Shown here piece after piece: positions 1-8,884 of a stretch of DNA of 64,000 nucleotides (position 1 is the first letter of the stretch; the number at the start of each line of letters is the position of its first letter). Made by a program: the position numbers and the translations under genes. This stretch comes from JAIOSM01 sp964565415 (GTDB taxonomy: Bacteria; Desulfobacterota; Desulfobacteria; Desulfobacterales; Desulfobacteraceae): assembly GCA_964565415.1 (NCBI GenBank), contig CAZMEX010000006.1, forward strand, positions 1-64,000, written 5' to 3'. The notes under the pieces were generated by a model that saw nothing but the letters and a program-made list of their open reading frames with translations, had not been told where the DNA came from and ran no database searches.

Positions 1-137
1 CCAGCTTTATCACAGGTTGCAGCCTGATGAATCGGTTCTGATGTTACATTAATATCTGCTGTGTTGGCACCAAAGGAAACACCTGCCATGACAAAAAACG
101 CAAAGACAGCAATTGCCAGACTTAACCGTTTTTTCAT
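1..137 (-). CDS. Secreted protein of unknown function (N-terminus only)
   Basis: The gene starts at ATG 137-135 and runs off the left edge of the window, so only about 45 residues are visible. An AGGAGT ribosome binding site (150-145) lies 7 bases upstream. The N-terminus is a classic Sec signal peptide: MKKR, then a hydrophobic core (LAIAVFAFFVMAGVSF), then a likely cleavage near GA-N at about residue 24. The exported part begins NTADINVTSEPIHQAATC. No family can be named from so little. It is separated from the next gene by 277 bases and probably has its own promoter. I am confident that it is a real gene and exported; its function is unknown. Confidence 0.7.
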   Translation of the reverse strand, partial: MKKRLSLAIAVFAFFVMAGVSFGANTADINVTSEPIHQAATCDKA

Positions 138-414
138 TTTTAAAACTCCTTTAAATGTTAAAATTTATGTCAAAATTTTTAATACTTGAGCTTATTTGAA
201 CAAAATAGTATTATATAGTGTTATCTAGTGTTTAAATATTTCAACACAATATGTCTTACGCAAAAGTCATACCAGACAATCTTCTTTTTTTTAAAAAACT
301 ATAAACTCCCTAACATCATTAGTTTACTGCATATTCATCTAATATTCTCAATTAACCAATTTACTAATATCTGGTTGAAACCAGACAAGCTTTGATTAAT
401 TTTAACCAAGGAAG
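138..414. other. Intergenic region upstream of the secreted protein
   Basis: This AT-rich spacer lies between the start of the left-edge gene and the 3' end of the long minus-strand gene series. It holds a short inverted repeat, TCTGGTT-GA-AACCAGA (370-385), and a near-direct repeat TATAGTGTTA/TCTAGTGTTT (214-233). TATAAT occurs on the minus strand at 215-210, but no -35 sits at a proper distance. There is no GC-rich hairpin followed by a T-tract, so I do not call a terminator for the upstream operon. Confidence 0.4.
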
Positions 415-3123
415 TTATTTACATTCAGGTCTGTTGCCATATTCTGACTTTCTATTGTCAGGTGCAATTGCCAATGCTTTATGGATATACATACAGGCAT
501 CTTTTATTTTACCCTGTTTAAAAGCAATCACTGCCATTGTGTCATAGGCAAGATCCAAAATATTATATTGCTTAAGCTCCATTATATGGATGGCTCTCTT
601 TGAATATTTTGCAGCACGTTTAAGCTCAGTCTGTGAATTGCTTGATGTAAATACGATTTGCCATGCCATATCATTCAACCATCTGGCAGATTCACCGAAT
701 TTTGGCTCCAGCAACTCTAAAAGGGAGAGTGCCAGCTTCCCATCACCTTGATTATTCAGCTTTGAAACATCACCCATTGATGTCTGATATAACCTGCCTT
801 GCGATATCAAACCAGGATCAATCTTGTGGGCTTTTTGGGCGAGGGAATAAGCTTTGATATACTCATTGCTTTTCCTTGCACGTTTTGACAACTCCCAGTA
901 AAATTTTGAAATATTTCTTCTGTTCTGTTCAAAATATAATCTATTTTTATCTGACCTATTTTCAAGCATAACCAGCATTTCCAGGCATGCATCAATTTTT
1001 CCTGTTTTAAGATAAACAATGGCAATGTTCATTATAATTGCTAACCTGTCAGGATACTTTTCCAACACCTTTAATCCATACTTTATAATATCAGCATCAT
1101 CTTTAATCTCAATTGCTTCGTTATGTTTATACTCATAGAACTGTGTTTTTATATTTTTCAAACCATAAATTTCCTGCCCGCTCAATCGTAATTGTTCTGT
1201 CACAGAGAGAAATTTAGAATTTATAAAAGGTTTTGTTCGTTCCAGTAAAGCCTGATTTTGTCTGACAAATACTGCGCCATCTTTTAGCCTGCCTTTTTTA
1301 TACAGAGCGTTTACAATTGTATGCAGTGAATTAGCAGCCAAAAGCCGGAATCGCACAGGCAAAGCATCAACCTCCCGGGAGTCCATCAAGACTTCAGGTA
1401 TTTTTATATCTGAATAAAAATCAGGTTGATATGCAAAACACACCATACCAGTATCAATATATTGGATATACCAGTTCTCACTATTAAAAAAACAATTAAG
1501 TATTGAACCGCTTGAATGATCAACAAGAGCAACATCTATTCCATATTCTGCAAAAAGAAAATCAGGATTTACCCCTTGCTCACGCAGAAGTCTTAAATGC
1601 AATAGAACTTTTGGAGGATGGGGGGAAAAAAAACCGTCAACAAAAACTTTTTTTCCCGGGAACCATTTATAAAGCAGATAGCCACCAGTTGCCATGGTTG
1701 TAAAAACCTTGTTTTTTTTAAATTCTGAATATACTCTGTTGGAACATTTTTCTGAAAAAACCGGTACTCTTCCCAACCCAAAAGCATGTAAACCAGTCCC
1801 GATTTTAACGGGGAATCCCAATAAGCAATTACACCATAGTAATAAAAGTAAAATAAACGAAAGAATCCATGGAACATTGAGCAGATACTTTTTTCTCTTG
1901 ATTTCTATCCTTTTTAGAGTATTTTCTCCTGCTGCAAAAAACACAACAGCAGCAGCAGCAAGGGGAATGTAACCGCAGAGTCTTAAATATCCCAATCCAA
2001 CAAAAAGCACACCTGCAAAGGGAAGGACAAGTGAATAACGAACAGGTCGAAGAAAAAATAAAATTATAATTATCCCAAGAAAACCTGAAAACAAAGCTAT
2101 CCAAACATATAGTCTATCAAGCTTATCAAAGGGAGATAAAAAATCTGCTGACTGTACGGGTGAGCTGTTTGATTTAAAAACAGTATTATTCAACCAGTGT
2201 TTCAGTGAATAAAGAAAACCTTTCCCATATTGTTTTTCAGGTACAAAATCAGTTGGTTTAATTGAAAGCTCTGGAAATTTTATGAGACGTTCCTTTTCTG
2301 ATTCTGATACAGCATCAGTTGGTGGTCCCAGGTTTTTGGGAACATCGTGGTTGTTAATTTTTGAATTTACTTTTTGAAAATTTATCCAATTTGATAATCT
2401 TAAATAACTTGACGTGGTTGGATTCCATACTGAAATTACCCCTAAACTGAGAGCAAGCACTATGCCATAAACTCCAATACACCTGGTGATATCTGGACTT
2501 TTTGTCTTGAATTTATCAATGATATCACCTGAAAAAATAAGCGCGGACAGACAAAATCCCAAAAGATAACTGCCGTGAAGGCAGCCCCAGATTCCAAGCA
2601 CCAGAGGATATAGCCAGATATACCATTTTTTTTGCTTTTGGCAGATAAGATACCACATATAGAAAATAACCGGCACAAGATAATGTGCATATAGAGAATT
2701 ACGCACAAGCTGTTTTTGATAGGTACCAACCACAAGAATCATTAATAATAGAACATGCCATCCCCTGTATTTTTTCCCAGCCATGGAGCGAAGCAGAAAG
2801 CAGGCAAGCAATACTGCTGCCATGCGCATCATCTGCAAACCAAAATCACCTGAAAGCATATAAACAAGATGAAAAATAATATCCCCGAGAAAAGTATATC
2901 TCAAGTTTCCAGTGCTTTGAGTGACAGGGCTGAAATAATATTCAGTAAAATCAGGCCAGGCAAAATTTGATAAAATACTTTTCCCGCACTGCATATGCCA
3001 CCAGATATCATTATCATAAACTTGAATAAATGATACAGGGAGAATAAACAATACAACCAAACTCCAGAACCACAATTGGGGGTGTCTCATATAAACTTTT
3101 TCAATACTGTTTTTAATTTCCAA
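415..3123 (-). CDS. Multi-pass membrane protein with GT-C-like domain and C-terminal TPR repeats
   Basis: This 902-residue protein has a short cytoplasmic N-terminus, then about 10-12 hydrophobic segments over residues 17-435. The first outer loop contains DNDIWWHMQCGKSIL, an acidic-plus-WWH arrangement typical of GT-C-fold polyprenyl-phosphosugar-dependent transferases. The C-terminal third is soluble and helical, with TPR-like units (around LAIIMNIAIVYLKTGKIDAC, about residue 695-725, and LAYDTMAVIAFKQGKIKDAC near the end). It starts 18 bases after the TonB receptor and ends the long minus-strand series. Its position suggests glycan transfer or assembly at the inner membrane. The GT-C assignment rests on topology and the loop motif; the acceptor and sugar are unknown. 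Confidence 0.65.
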   Translation of the reverse strand: MEIKNSIEKVYMRHPQLWFWSLVVLFILPVSFIQVYDNDIWWHMQCGKSILSNFAWPDFTEYYFSPVTQSTGNLRYTFLGDIIFHLVYMLSGDFGLQMMRMAAVLLACFLLRSMAGKKYRGWHVLLLMILVVGTYQKQLVRNSLYAHYLVPVIFYMWYLICQKQKKWYIWLYPLVLGIWGCLHGSYLLGFCLSALIFSGDIIDKFKTKSPDITRCIGVYGIVLALSLGVISVWNPTTSSYLRLSNWINFQKVNSKINNHDVPKNLGPPTDAVSESEKERLIKFPELSIKPTDFVPEKQYGKGFLYSLKHWLNNTVFKSNSSPVQSADFLSPFDKLDRLYVWIALFSGFLGIIIILFFLRPVRYSLVLPFAGVLFVGLGYLRLCGYIPLAAAAVVFFAAGENTLKRIEIKRKKYLLNVPWILSFILLLLLWCNCLLGFPVKIGTGLHAFGLGRVPVFSEKCSNRVYSEFKKNKVFTTMATGGYLLYKWFPGKKVFVDGFFSPHPPKVLLHLRLLREQGVNPDFLFAEYGIDVALVDHSSGSILNCFFNSENWYIQYIDTGMVCFAYQPDFYSDIKIPEVLMDSREVDALPVRFRLLAANSLHTIVNALYKKGRLKDGAVFVRQNQALLERTKPFINSKFLSVTEQLRLSGQEIYGLKNIKTQFYEYKHNEAIEIKDDADIIKYGLKVLEKYPDRLAIIMNIAIVYLKTGKIDACLEMLVMLENRSDKNRLYFEQNRRNISKFYWELSKRARKSNEYIKAYSLAQKAHKIDPGLISQGRLYQTSMGDVSKLNNQGDGKLALSLLELLEPKFGESARWLNDMAWQIVFTSSNSQTELKRAAKYSKRAIHIMELKQYNILDLAYDTMAVIAFKQGKIKDACMYIHKALAIAPDNRKSEYGNRPECK

Positions 3124-3141
3124 GAACTTATAAACCTTTCA

Positions 3142-5169
3142 TCACCACATTTTTTTAAAGACAATACTTATTGAAAGAGGAGCACCCTCTTCAAGGGCAT
3201 ACATTCCGGGTATTTCATAGTTTAAATCCAGAAGGTTTTCTACCTTGATCTGAAGTTCAGACTTGTCAAAGAATAAATTTTTTATGGATATGCCTGCGTC
3301 CAATAGAAATACACTCTCTATCTCCTGCAACTCCTTGACAAGGGGATCAGCTAATTTGTATCCTGAAAAATACCTTGCAGCAGCAAATAATTCAATATTG
3401 TTTTTCAAAGTCCATAAACAATCTATATTAAAAAATCGCTCCGGTCCAATATCATAGGGATAGGCAAGGGAAATAAAATGTTTCTCAATGGTACCATCGG
3501 GTAAAATGGTTGAATAGTCATTATATAGATAAGTTTCAAGGGGGCCATGGTTATTGAGTAATGTCATACTGCCTGATATGGACAGATTTTTTAGAGGTTT
3601 TGTTAAGAACGAGAATTCAACTCCTTTAATTCTCTGGGAGTTGGGATTTGAAAGTCCTGCGTACGGGTCGTCCATTACATGGTTATCAATCTGACTTATA
3701 AATCCAGATAGAGAAGCATCAGCTTTCTTTCCAAATTTTCTTGAGATTTCAATGCTGATATTCTGAATCTCTTCAAGTTCAGTTTTTCCACTGGAAAAAA
3801 GCTGACGCGGGCCGGGTGTTCTATATGCTGTGCCCAACAGGGCTTTACAAACCCATTGTTCTGAGGGTTTCCAGACAGCTCCGGCATTATAACTGAAATT
3901 ATCTTTAAATGAGTCATGGTCATCATGTCTGACACCAATATTCAGATCAACATCACCTAAAGAGAATTGGTATTGAGTAAAGAAACTGAAAAGTTTTGTT
4001 GTATAATCTTTTTGATCAAATCCCGGCAGAAAAAAAATATTTTCAGCAACAAGAAATCCCGGCAGGTAGCTATCCCAGACTGAAACCCCATTGTATCTGC
4101 TATTTCTGAATGATCCTCCTGCAATAAAGTGGGAACTCCCTGAATTAAGCACTTTTTCATAGGTTATCTCTCCATAGGTTTCAAATTCATCACTGTCAAG
4201 ATCCTTATCAATAATCTTCCGCTTGGCATCAAGTGCAGATATGGTAGTGGTAAATCTCAAAGCAGAATCAATTCCAAACTGTTTTTTACCTTCTAATTTT
4301 AAAAAAGCTGTTTTTTCAAACCTGACCTCTTTCCATTGGATATTATCAACCAGAGATGACAGGGAATAAGGTGTTTTAGAATCTGTAAACCTTGCTGAAA
4401 CCTTAAAAAAATCTTTATAGGAAAAATTTGCAGCAATTTGGACATTCTGTCCATACTCCTCTGATGAAGTCCCTCTTCTCTGTTCAGGTGGAACTGGAGT
4501 AGAACCTGCTCCCCAGAACCGAGTTATATCAGATTTAAAATCTTGTTTTTTTGTAAAACTTGTGCTGATTGTAAAAAAGCCATCCCATGCATCCTTATTC
4601 CACCCATGGTTAATATAACCGCCCAATGAATAATCTTCTGAAGAGAAAATCGCTCCTGTCTCAGTACCAGAAAAATCTTTTCCAGTTAGAGGTACAGCGT
4701 TTACAATCCCGGCAAATGCATCAGGTCCCCAGAGTACTGAACCTGGTCCCCTCACAATCTCAATCCGTTTAACTGCATGGAGAGAAATTTTATCAACAAA
4801 TTGTACAGGTGCAGTATCATACAAATATAAAAATGAATCAGGAATACCACGGAGATAAGAGTGAATTCCTGAATCTGTTTCAATTACATGGAATCCCGGA
4901 ACAGAATCAATGGCTTCATTTAGTGTTGAATAATGTTTTTTAATAATATCATCTCTGTCAATGACAAAAGCAACTGCTGGTGCCTGCCACGCGCCCTCTT
5001 CCCTGCCGGATGCAATGGACATAATATCCTGATCTTCACCAACAAACATAAGTATTGTATCAGTAGTATCAGCTTGAGCTGAGATAATATTAATGGAGGG
5101 AACCAAAAATATAAGTACAATAATCACACAAAATTTTATCAAATACAGCATGGGTATTCTAATATCCAT
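3142..5169 (-). CDS. TonB-dependent outer membrane receptor
   Basis: This 675-residue protein has a Sec signal peptide (hydrophobic segment about 9-28, cleavage near AQA-D). It is followed by a possible TonB box region (DTILMFVGEDQD), a plug domain (about 60-165, with YSTLNEAIDSVPGFHV and VKRIEIVRGPGSVLWGPDAF, both highly typical) and a 22-strand-type barrel to the C-terminal aromatic residue (FKKMW). It actively imports a ligand across the outer membrane using TonB/ExbBD, which are not in this window. Its ATG lies 1 base after the stop of the sigma-54 response regulator. The neighbouring binding protein and kinase suggest regulated uptake of a shared ligand. Substrate cannot be read from the sequence; there is no cobalamin riboswitch upstream. 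Confidence 0.9.
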   Translation of the reverse strand: MDIRIPMLYLIKFCVIIVLIFLVPSINIISAQADTTDTILMFVGEDQDIMSIASGREEGAWQAPAVAFVIDRDDIIKKHYSTLNEAIDSVPGFHVIETDSGIHSYLRGIPDSFLYLYDTAPVQFVDKISLHAVKRIEIVRGPGSVLWGPDAFAGIVNAVPLTGKDFSGTETGAIFSSEDYSLGGYINHGWNKDAWDGFFTISTSFTKKQDFKSDITRFWGAGSTPVPPEQRRGTSSEEYGQNVQIAANFSYKDFFKVSARFTDSKTPYSLSSLVDNIQWKEVRFEKTAFLKLEGKKQFGIDSALRFTTTISALDAKRKIIDKDLDSDEFETYGEITYEKVLNSGSSHFIAGGSFRNSRYNGVSVWDSYLPGFLVAENIFFLPGFDQKDYTTKLFSFFTQYQFSLGDVDLNIGVRHDDHDSFKDNFSYNAGAVWKPSEQWVCKALLGTAYRTPGPRQLFSSGKTELEEIQNISIEISRKFGKKADASLSGFISQIDNHVMDDPYAGLSNPNSQRIKGVEFSFLTKPLKNLSISGSMTLLNNHGPLETYLYNDYSTILPDGTIEKHFISLAYPYDIGPERFFNIDCLWTLKNNIELFAAARYFSGYKLADPLVKELQEIESVFLLDAGISIKNLFFDKSELQIKVENLLDLNYEIPGMYALEEGAPLSISIVFKKMW

Positions 5170-5170
5170 T

Positions 5171-6523
5171 TTATTTATCTGCCTGTTTCATAAGCACTCT
5201 GAATTTTGCCCTTGTTAATCCAAGTAATTTTGCTGCCTCGGTCTGGTTCCCGCGGGTATTTTCCAATGCCTGTATTACCAGATTGGAGACTTCTTTTTCA
5301 AAATCAATGCCTTCAGGTAAAAATTTAAAACCAGCATTTCTTTTACTTAAGTCATTGGAAATATGAGTATCAAGAAATGAAAATGTTTTTGAATCAAGAA
5401 CTGTATGGGAACCTGAGAGAATAACTCCTCTTTCTACTACATTGGCAAGTTCCCTCACATTGCCACACCAATCATGTTCAACAAGTATTTTTTCTGCACC
5501 TGCGGAAAAACATTTACTCTTACCGGACTTGTACTGGTTTAAAAAATATTCAGCAAGGAGAAGAATATCATCTTTTCTCTCTCTTAATGGAGGTAATATT
5601 AAAGGCAGTACATTAATTCTATAATAGAGATCTTCCCGGAACTTTCCCTTAACAACAAGCTCTTTTAAATTCTTATTTGTAGCACATATCACACGGACAT
5701 CAGCATCAATTTCTTTATTGCCCCCCACGCGGGTTATTTTTTTCTCTTGCAAAACCCTTAATAGTTTTGCCTGGGTTGCCATGGGCAAATCCCCGATTTC
5801 ATCAAGGAACAGTGTTCCTTTTGATGCATACTCAAATTTTCCAGCAACCCTTTTATCAGCTCCAGTAAAAGCCCCTTTTTCATGCCCAAACAGTTCAGAT
5901 TCAAATAGAGAAGATGATATTGCTGCACAGTTGACCGGAACAAAGCGGGAGTTGATTCGTGGACTTGCACTATGTACAAACCCTGCTACAAGCTCCTTTC
6001 CTGTCCCAGACTCGCCCTGAATCAAAACTGCTGAATCGCTCTGGGCAATATTTTCTGCAAGCTTAAGTAATTCGCCCATCTTTTTTGAGTTGTAAATTAT
6101 TTTCTGCTGCCATCCATTATTTTTTATTTTATCTTTTAGATATCTATTCTCTTCTAAAAGCTTGGAAACATTCAAGGTTCGCTCCACTGATAAAAGAATC
6201 TGATCCCTGTCAAATGGTTTGGTAATATAATCAGAAGCACCAAGCCTCATTGTTTTAACTGCTGAGTCAATGGTTGCAAAGGCGGTGATCATAACCACGG
6301 GACATGGGATATCTGCTTTTATTATTTGTTGCAGCAGCTCAATACCACTCATGTGCGGCATTTTAATATCTGTAATTACCAGATCAAACTTACTATCTTT
6401 TAATATGGAAAAAGCATGGCTTCCATCCCCAGCTTTTTCCACCTCATGACCTTCCTCCTCAAGAATCATGGATAAAAGATGCCTCATTTTTTGTTCATCA
6501 TCTGCAATCAATATTCTGGCCAT
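5171..6523 (-). CDS. Sigma-54-dependent response regulator (NtrC/AtoC family)
   Basis: This 450-residue regulator has three domains. A receiver domain (1-118) has the acidic pair D8/D9, phosphoacceptor D52 in LVITDIKMP and the conserved Lys in YITKPF. An AAA+ activator domain has Walker A GESGTGKE and the sigma-54 contact loop GAFTGA. A Fis-type helix-turn-helix lies at the C-terminus (NQTEAAKLLGLTRAKFRVL). It would be phosphorylated by the kinase encoded 23 bases upstream and activate sigma-54 promoters. The downstream TonB receptor is only 1 base away, so its regulated promoter is not immediately downstream. I found no -24/-12 element that I trust in the window, so the targets may lie elsewhere. 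Confidence 0.93.
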   Translation of the reverse strand: MARILIADDEQKMRHLLSMILEEEGHEVEKAGDGSHAFSILKDSKFDLVITDIKMPHMSGIELLQQIIKADIPCPVVMITAFATIDSAVKTMRLGASDYITKPFDRDQILLSVERTLNVSKLLEENRYLKDKIKNNGWQQKIIYNSKKMGELLKLAENIAQSDSAVLIQGESGTGKELVAGFVHSASPRINSRFVPVNCAAISSSLFESELFGHEKGAFTGADKRVAGKFEYASKGTLFLDEIGDLPMATQAKLLRVLQEKKITRVGGNKEIDADVRVICATNKNLKELVVKGKFREDLYYRINVLPLILPPLRERKDDILLLAEYFLNQYKSGKSKCFSAGAEKILVEHDWCGNVRELANVVERGVILSGSHTVLDSKTFSFLDTHISNDLSKRNAGFKFLPEGIDFEKEVSNLVIQALENTRGNQTEAAKLLGLTRAKFRVLMKQADK

Positions 6524-6546
6524 ATGCCATTATCTCCAAAGTCTTA

Positions 6547-7950
6547 TTAAATAACAGGTATTTTCAAAGTAAACATTGCGCCACCATCTGAATTATTTTC
6601 AACATATATAATACCATTATGGGCATTAATAATTTGATATACCAAAGCTAAACCCAATCCAGTACCTTTTGATTTAGTAGTGAAAAAAGGTTTGAAAATA
6701 TCAATCTCTGTGCCTTGTTCTATACCATGCCCATTATCAGAAATTTCTATAAACCAAAAATAGTTTTCATTATATGATTTTACAATAATATTTAAATCTT
6801 CCTGGCTTGATTCAACTGCATTTTTCACTATATTGTCAAAAACCTGTATTAAAAGGTTCTCATCACACCTGATTTTACAATTTAAAGCCTCCAATTGCCA
6901 TTGTATATCAATGGGCGAGTCATTATATAGTATTGCATATCGTTTTTCCAGTCCCTCCATAAACTGGTCTATACTCACATTTTCAAAAACTATATTCCCA
7001 GGTTTTGCAAACAATAAAAAATTTTCAATCAGACGGTTGAGTCTTAAAATTTCATCATTTATATATCTACCCATTGTGTTGTCATTGGGAATTAAATACT
7101 CTTTTTGAAGAAATTCAAAAGCAGTCTTGATAATGGCAAGTGGATTTTTCACTTCATGGGCAACGGAAAGTGAAAATTTTCCAAGTTCTGCCAGGGCTTT
7201 TTGCTGGGCTGCCTCTTTTGTAACCTGTTCATATGCTTTTCTTCCTTTTTCAAGGGAGTTTAACATATAATTAAATGCTGATGCCAACTCCCTTGTCTCA
7301 GGTAAAGTTCCGGGTTCTGCTCTCAATTCAAGGTCTCCATCACCTATCTGTTTAGAGACAAGGGCAAGCCTTGTTACATCTATAACACTTTCCTTGACTA
7401 TAAAATAAAACAATATACCTGCCAAAAATGCCAGGACGACAGAGACCAGGACAAATTGAATTGTCACCCCTCTAATTAAAATATTTATCCCTCTTGTACT
7501 GTATTTAATCTTAACTTTCCCAATACTATCCACACCTTTGATATTCAATGTGCCAAATGGGGTATTACGGTATTCTTTAAATAAAAAATTCTCAGCATCT
7601 GTCTTGTTTAAGGTGACAGATGTTTCAACGGAATATAATCTGCCTGGAATATTTCTTGACTGTTTTGCAAGTATATTGTTATCACTGTCCACAATAGTTA
7701 CAAGTGCTACATCCTCTTCACCAAGCAAATTAACTGCAAGGGAGTTTAAACCTGATTTATCCCTTATTAATACACCCACCTCGGAATTCACAGCAAGATA
7801 TTTAGCAAGGAATATAATCCTGCTTTTAAAACGTTCCAGCATATAATTGCGGATAATATATATGCCTGCAATATCCAGACAGACTGTTACAGCAGATATT
7901 ATAATCACAGCTGCAATAACCATCCTTATGTGAAGTCCTAGTTTATTCAT
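6547..7950 (-). CDS. Membrane sensor histidine kinase
   Basis: An N-terminal membrane segment, a periplasmic sensor region (about 30-165), a second membrane segment and a HAMP linker are followed by an H-box (FSLSVAHEVKNPLA). The HATPase domain comes next, with an N-box (FDNIVKNAVESS), G1 (DNGHGI) and G2 (TKSKGTGLGLALV). I chose ATG 7950, which overlaps the upstream stop as ATGAATAA, over an in-frame TTG at 7977; either gives 467-476 residues. The preceding gene encodes a periplasmic binding protein and the following gene a sigma-54 regulator. The protein therefore probably reads ligand-bound binding protein and phosphorylates that regulator. Signal unknown. Confidence 0.92.
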   Translation of the reverse strand: MNKLGLHIRMVIAAVIIISAVTVCLDIAGIYIIRNYMLERFKSRIIFLAKYLAVNSEVGVLIRDKSGLNSLAVNLLGEEDVALVTIVDSDNNILAKQSRNIPGRLYSVETSVTLNKTDAENFLFKEYRNTPFGTLNIKGVDSIGKVKIKYSTRGINILIRGVTIQFVLVSVVLAFLAGILFYFIVKESVIDVTRLALVSKQIGDGDLELRAEPGTLPETRELASAFNYMLNSLEKGRKAYEQVTKEAAQQKALAELGKFSLSVAHEVKNPLAIIKTAFEFLQKEYLIPNDNTMGRYINDEILRLNRLIENFLLFAKPGNIVFENVSIDQFMEGLEKRYAILYNDSPIDIQWQLEALNCKIRCDENLLIQVFDNIVKNAVESSQEDLNIIVKSYNENYFWFIEISDNGHGIEQGTEIDIFKPFFTTKSKGTGLGLALVYQIINAHNGIIYVENNSDGGAMFTLKIPVI

Positions 7951-8884
7951 TTTTTTTAAAACCAAGGTATTTTTCAATACTGCTGTTCACAACAATATGA
8001 AATTCAGAAGCATTGGTTTGGCATTTTCCATTATTTAACAGCAGTTCCTTTACAAAAAGAGCTGTTGTTCTGCCAATCTGCTGATAATCATAGACAAATG
8101 CCATTAATGCACCGCTGTGAATGAAAAAATTATTGTATCCAATAACCGGTACATTGTGTGATATCCCATCTTTTATAATATATTTTACCAGGGATGCCGA
8201 AATAACAGTTGCATCCGGTATTAACAACAATCCATCAATCTTGTCCCAATTGTTTCTTAATAATTCAGGCACCTGCTCCTTTGCACTTACCATCAGAGGT
8301 TGTATCTCAATGCCAGAAGCCAATCCAATCAGCTTTGCTCTGCTGATATACTCCTTATTATACTGCTCATCATAAAGGATCCCCACTGATTTAATCTTTG
8401 GAAAAGTTCTAGTAATTGATCTAATCTGATCTCTGGCATTAACAGACAAAAAAAAACCGCAAAAGGAAGTTCCTTGTTGCGGCAATAAAGATGATGGATT
8501 GGACACCATGGTATATATTTTATAAATTGATTGATCCGGAGGATTTGATTTTAAAAACAATACTGCCTCAGGTCCCACTGCAATGACTGACTTGTATTGA
8601 TAAGTGCCCTTTAAAGAAAAAGGCTCATCTTTCCGTGATTTGATAATATCTTCAAGGAAAAAAAACTCTGTCTCAATATCAGAAAAATCATTGAATGCTT
8701 CCCTGATACCGTCAACTGCTTCGAGATAAGGTTTTATTTTTAAGGAAATTAAAACAGTACACTTTGCAATTGGCTCAGCAGCATAACAATTTTTCAGCCC
8801 GATGCAATTGGTCAGGGCTGAAAGAATTATTAAAACAACCAGACAATACTTTAATTGATTTATTTTAATTAGAAAGAAAATCAA
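7943..8884 (-). CDS. Periplasmic ABC-type substrate-binding protein (PF04392-like)
   Basis: This 313-residue protein has a Sec signal sequence (hydrophobic about 11-27, cleavage near YA-A). It is followed by a two-lobe periplasmic-binding fold of the uncharacterised ABC_sub_bind type (motifs VIAVGPEAVLFLK, IKSVGILYDEQYNKEYI, DGLLLIPDATVIS and MAFVYDYQQIGRTTA). It starts with TTG 8884 inside the last codons of gspD (20-base overlap, AGGA just upstream). No permease or ATPase gene is nearby, while the next gene is a histidine kinase overlapping by 8 bases. This supports a role as the ligand-sensing accessory of the kinase rather than a transporter component. Ligand unknown. Confidence 0.8.
   Translation of the reverse strand: MIFFLIKINQLKYCLVVLIILSALTNCIGLKNCYAAEPIAKCTVLISLKIKPYLEAVDGIREAFNDFSDIETEFFFLEDIIKSRKDEPFSLKGTYQYKSVIAVGPEAVLFLKSNPPDQSIYKIYTMVSNPSSLLPQQGTSFCGFFLSVNARDQIRSITRTFPKIKSVGILYDEQYNKEYISRAKLIGLASGIEIQPLMVSAKEQVPELLRNNWDKIDGLLLIPDATVISASLVKYIIKDGISHNVPVIGYNNFFIHSGALMAFVYDYQQIGRTTALFVKELLLNNGKCQTNASEFHIVVNSSIEKYLGFKKNE

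Noticed and set aside
370..385. TCTGGTT-GA-AACCAGA inverted repeat as a terminator of the long series
   Set aside because: The loop is only 2 bases, or 4 with a 6-base stem, and there is no T-tract after it on either strand.
1944..1962. CAG-type short tandem repeat
   Set aside because: It encodes an alanine/cysteine-like run within a membrane helix of the 902-residue protein and has no sign of being an independent repeat element.
5130..5172. Sigma-54 (-24/-12) promoter in front of the TonB receptor gene
   Set aside because: No TGGCAC-N5-TTGC-like pair was found; the receptor gene is 1 base from the response regulator gene.
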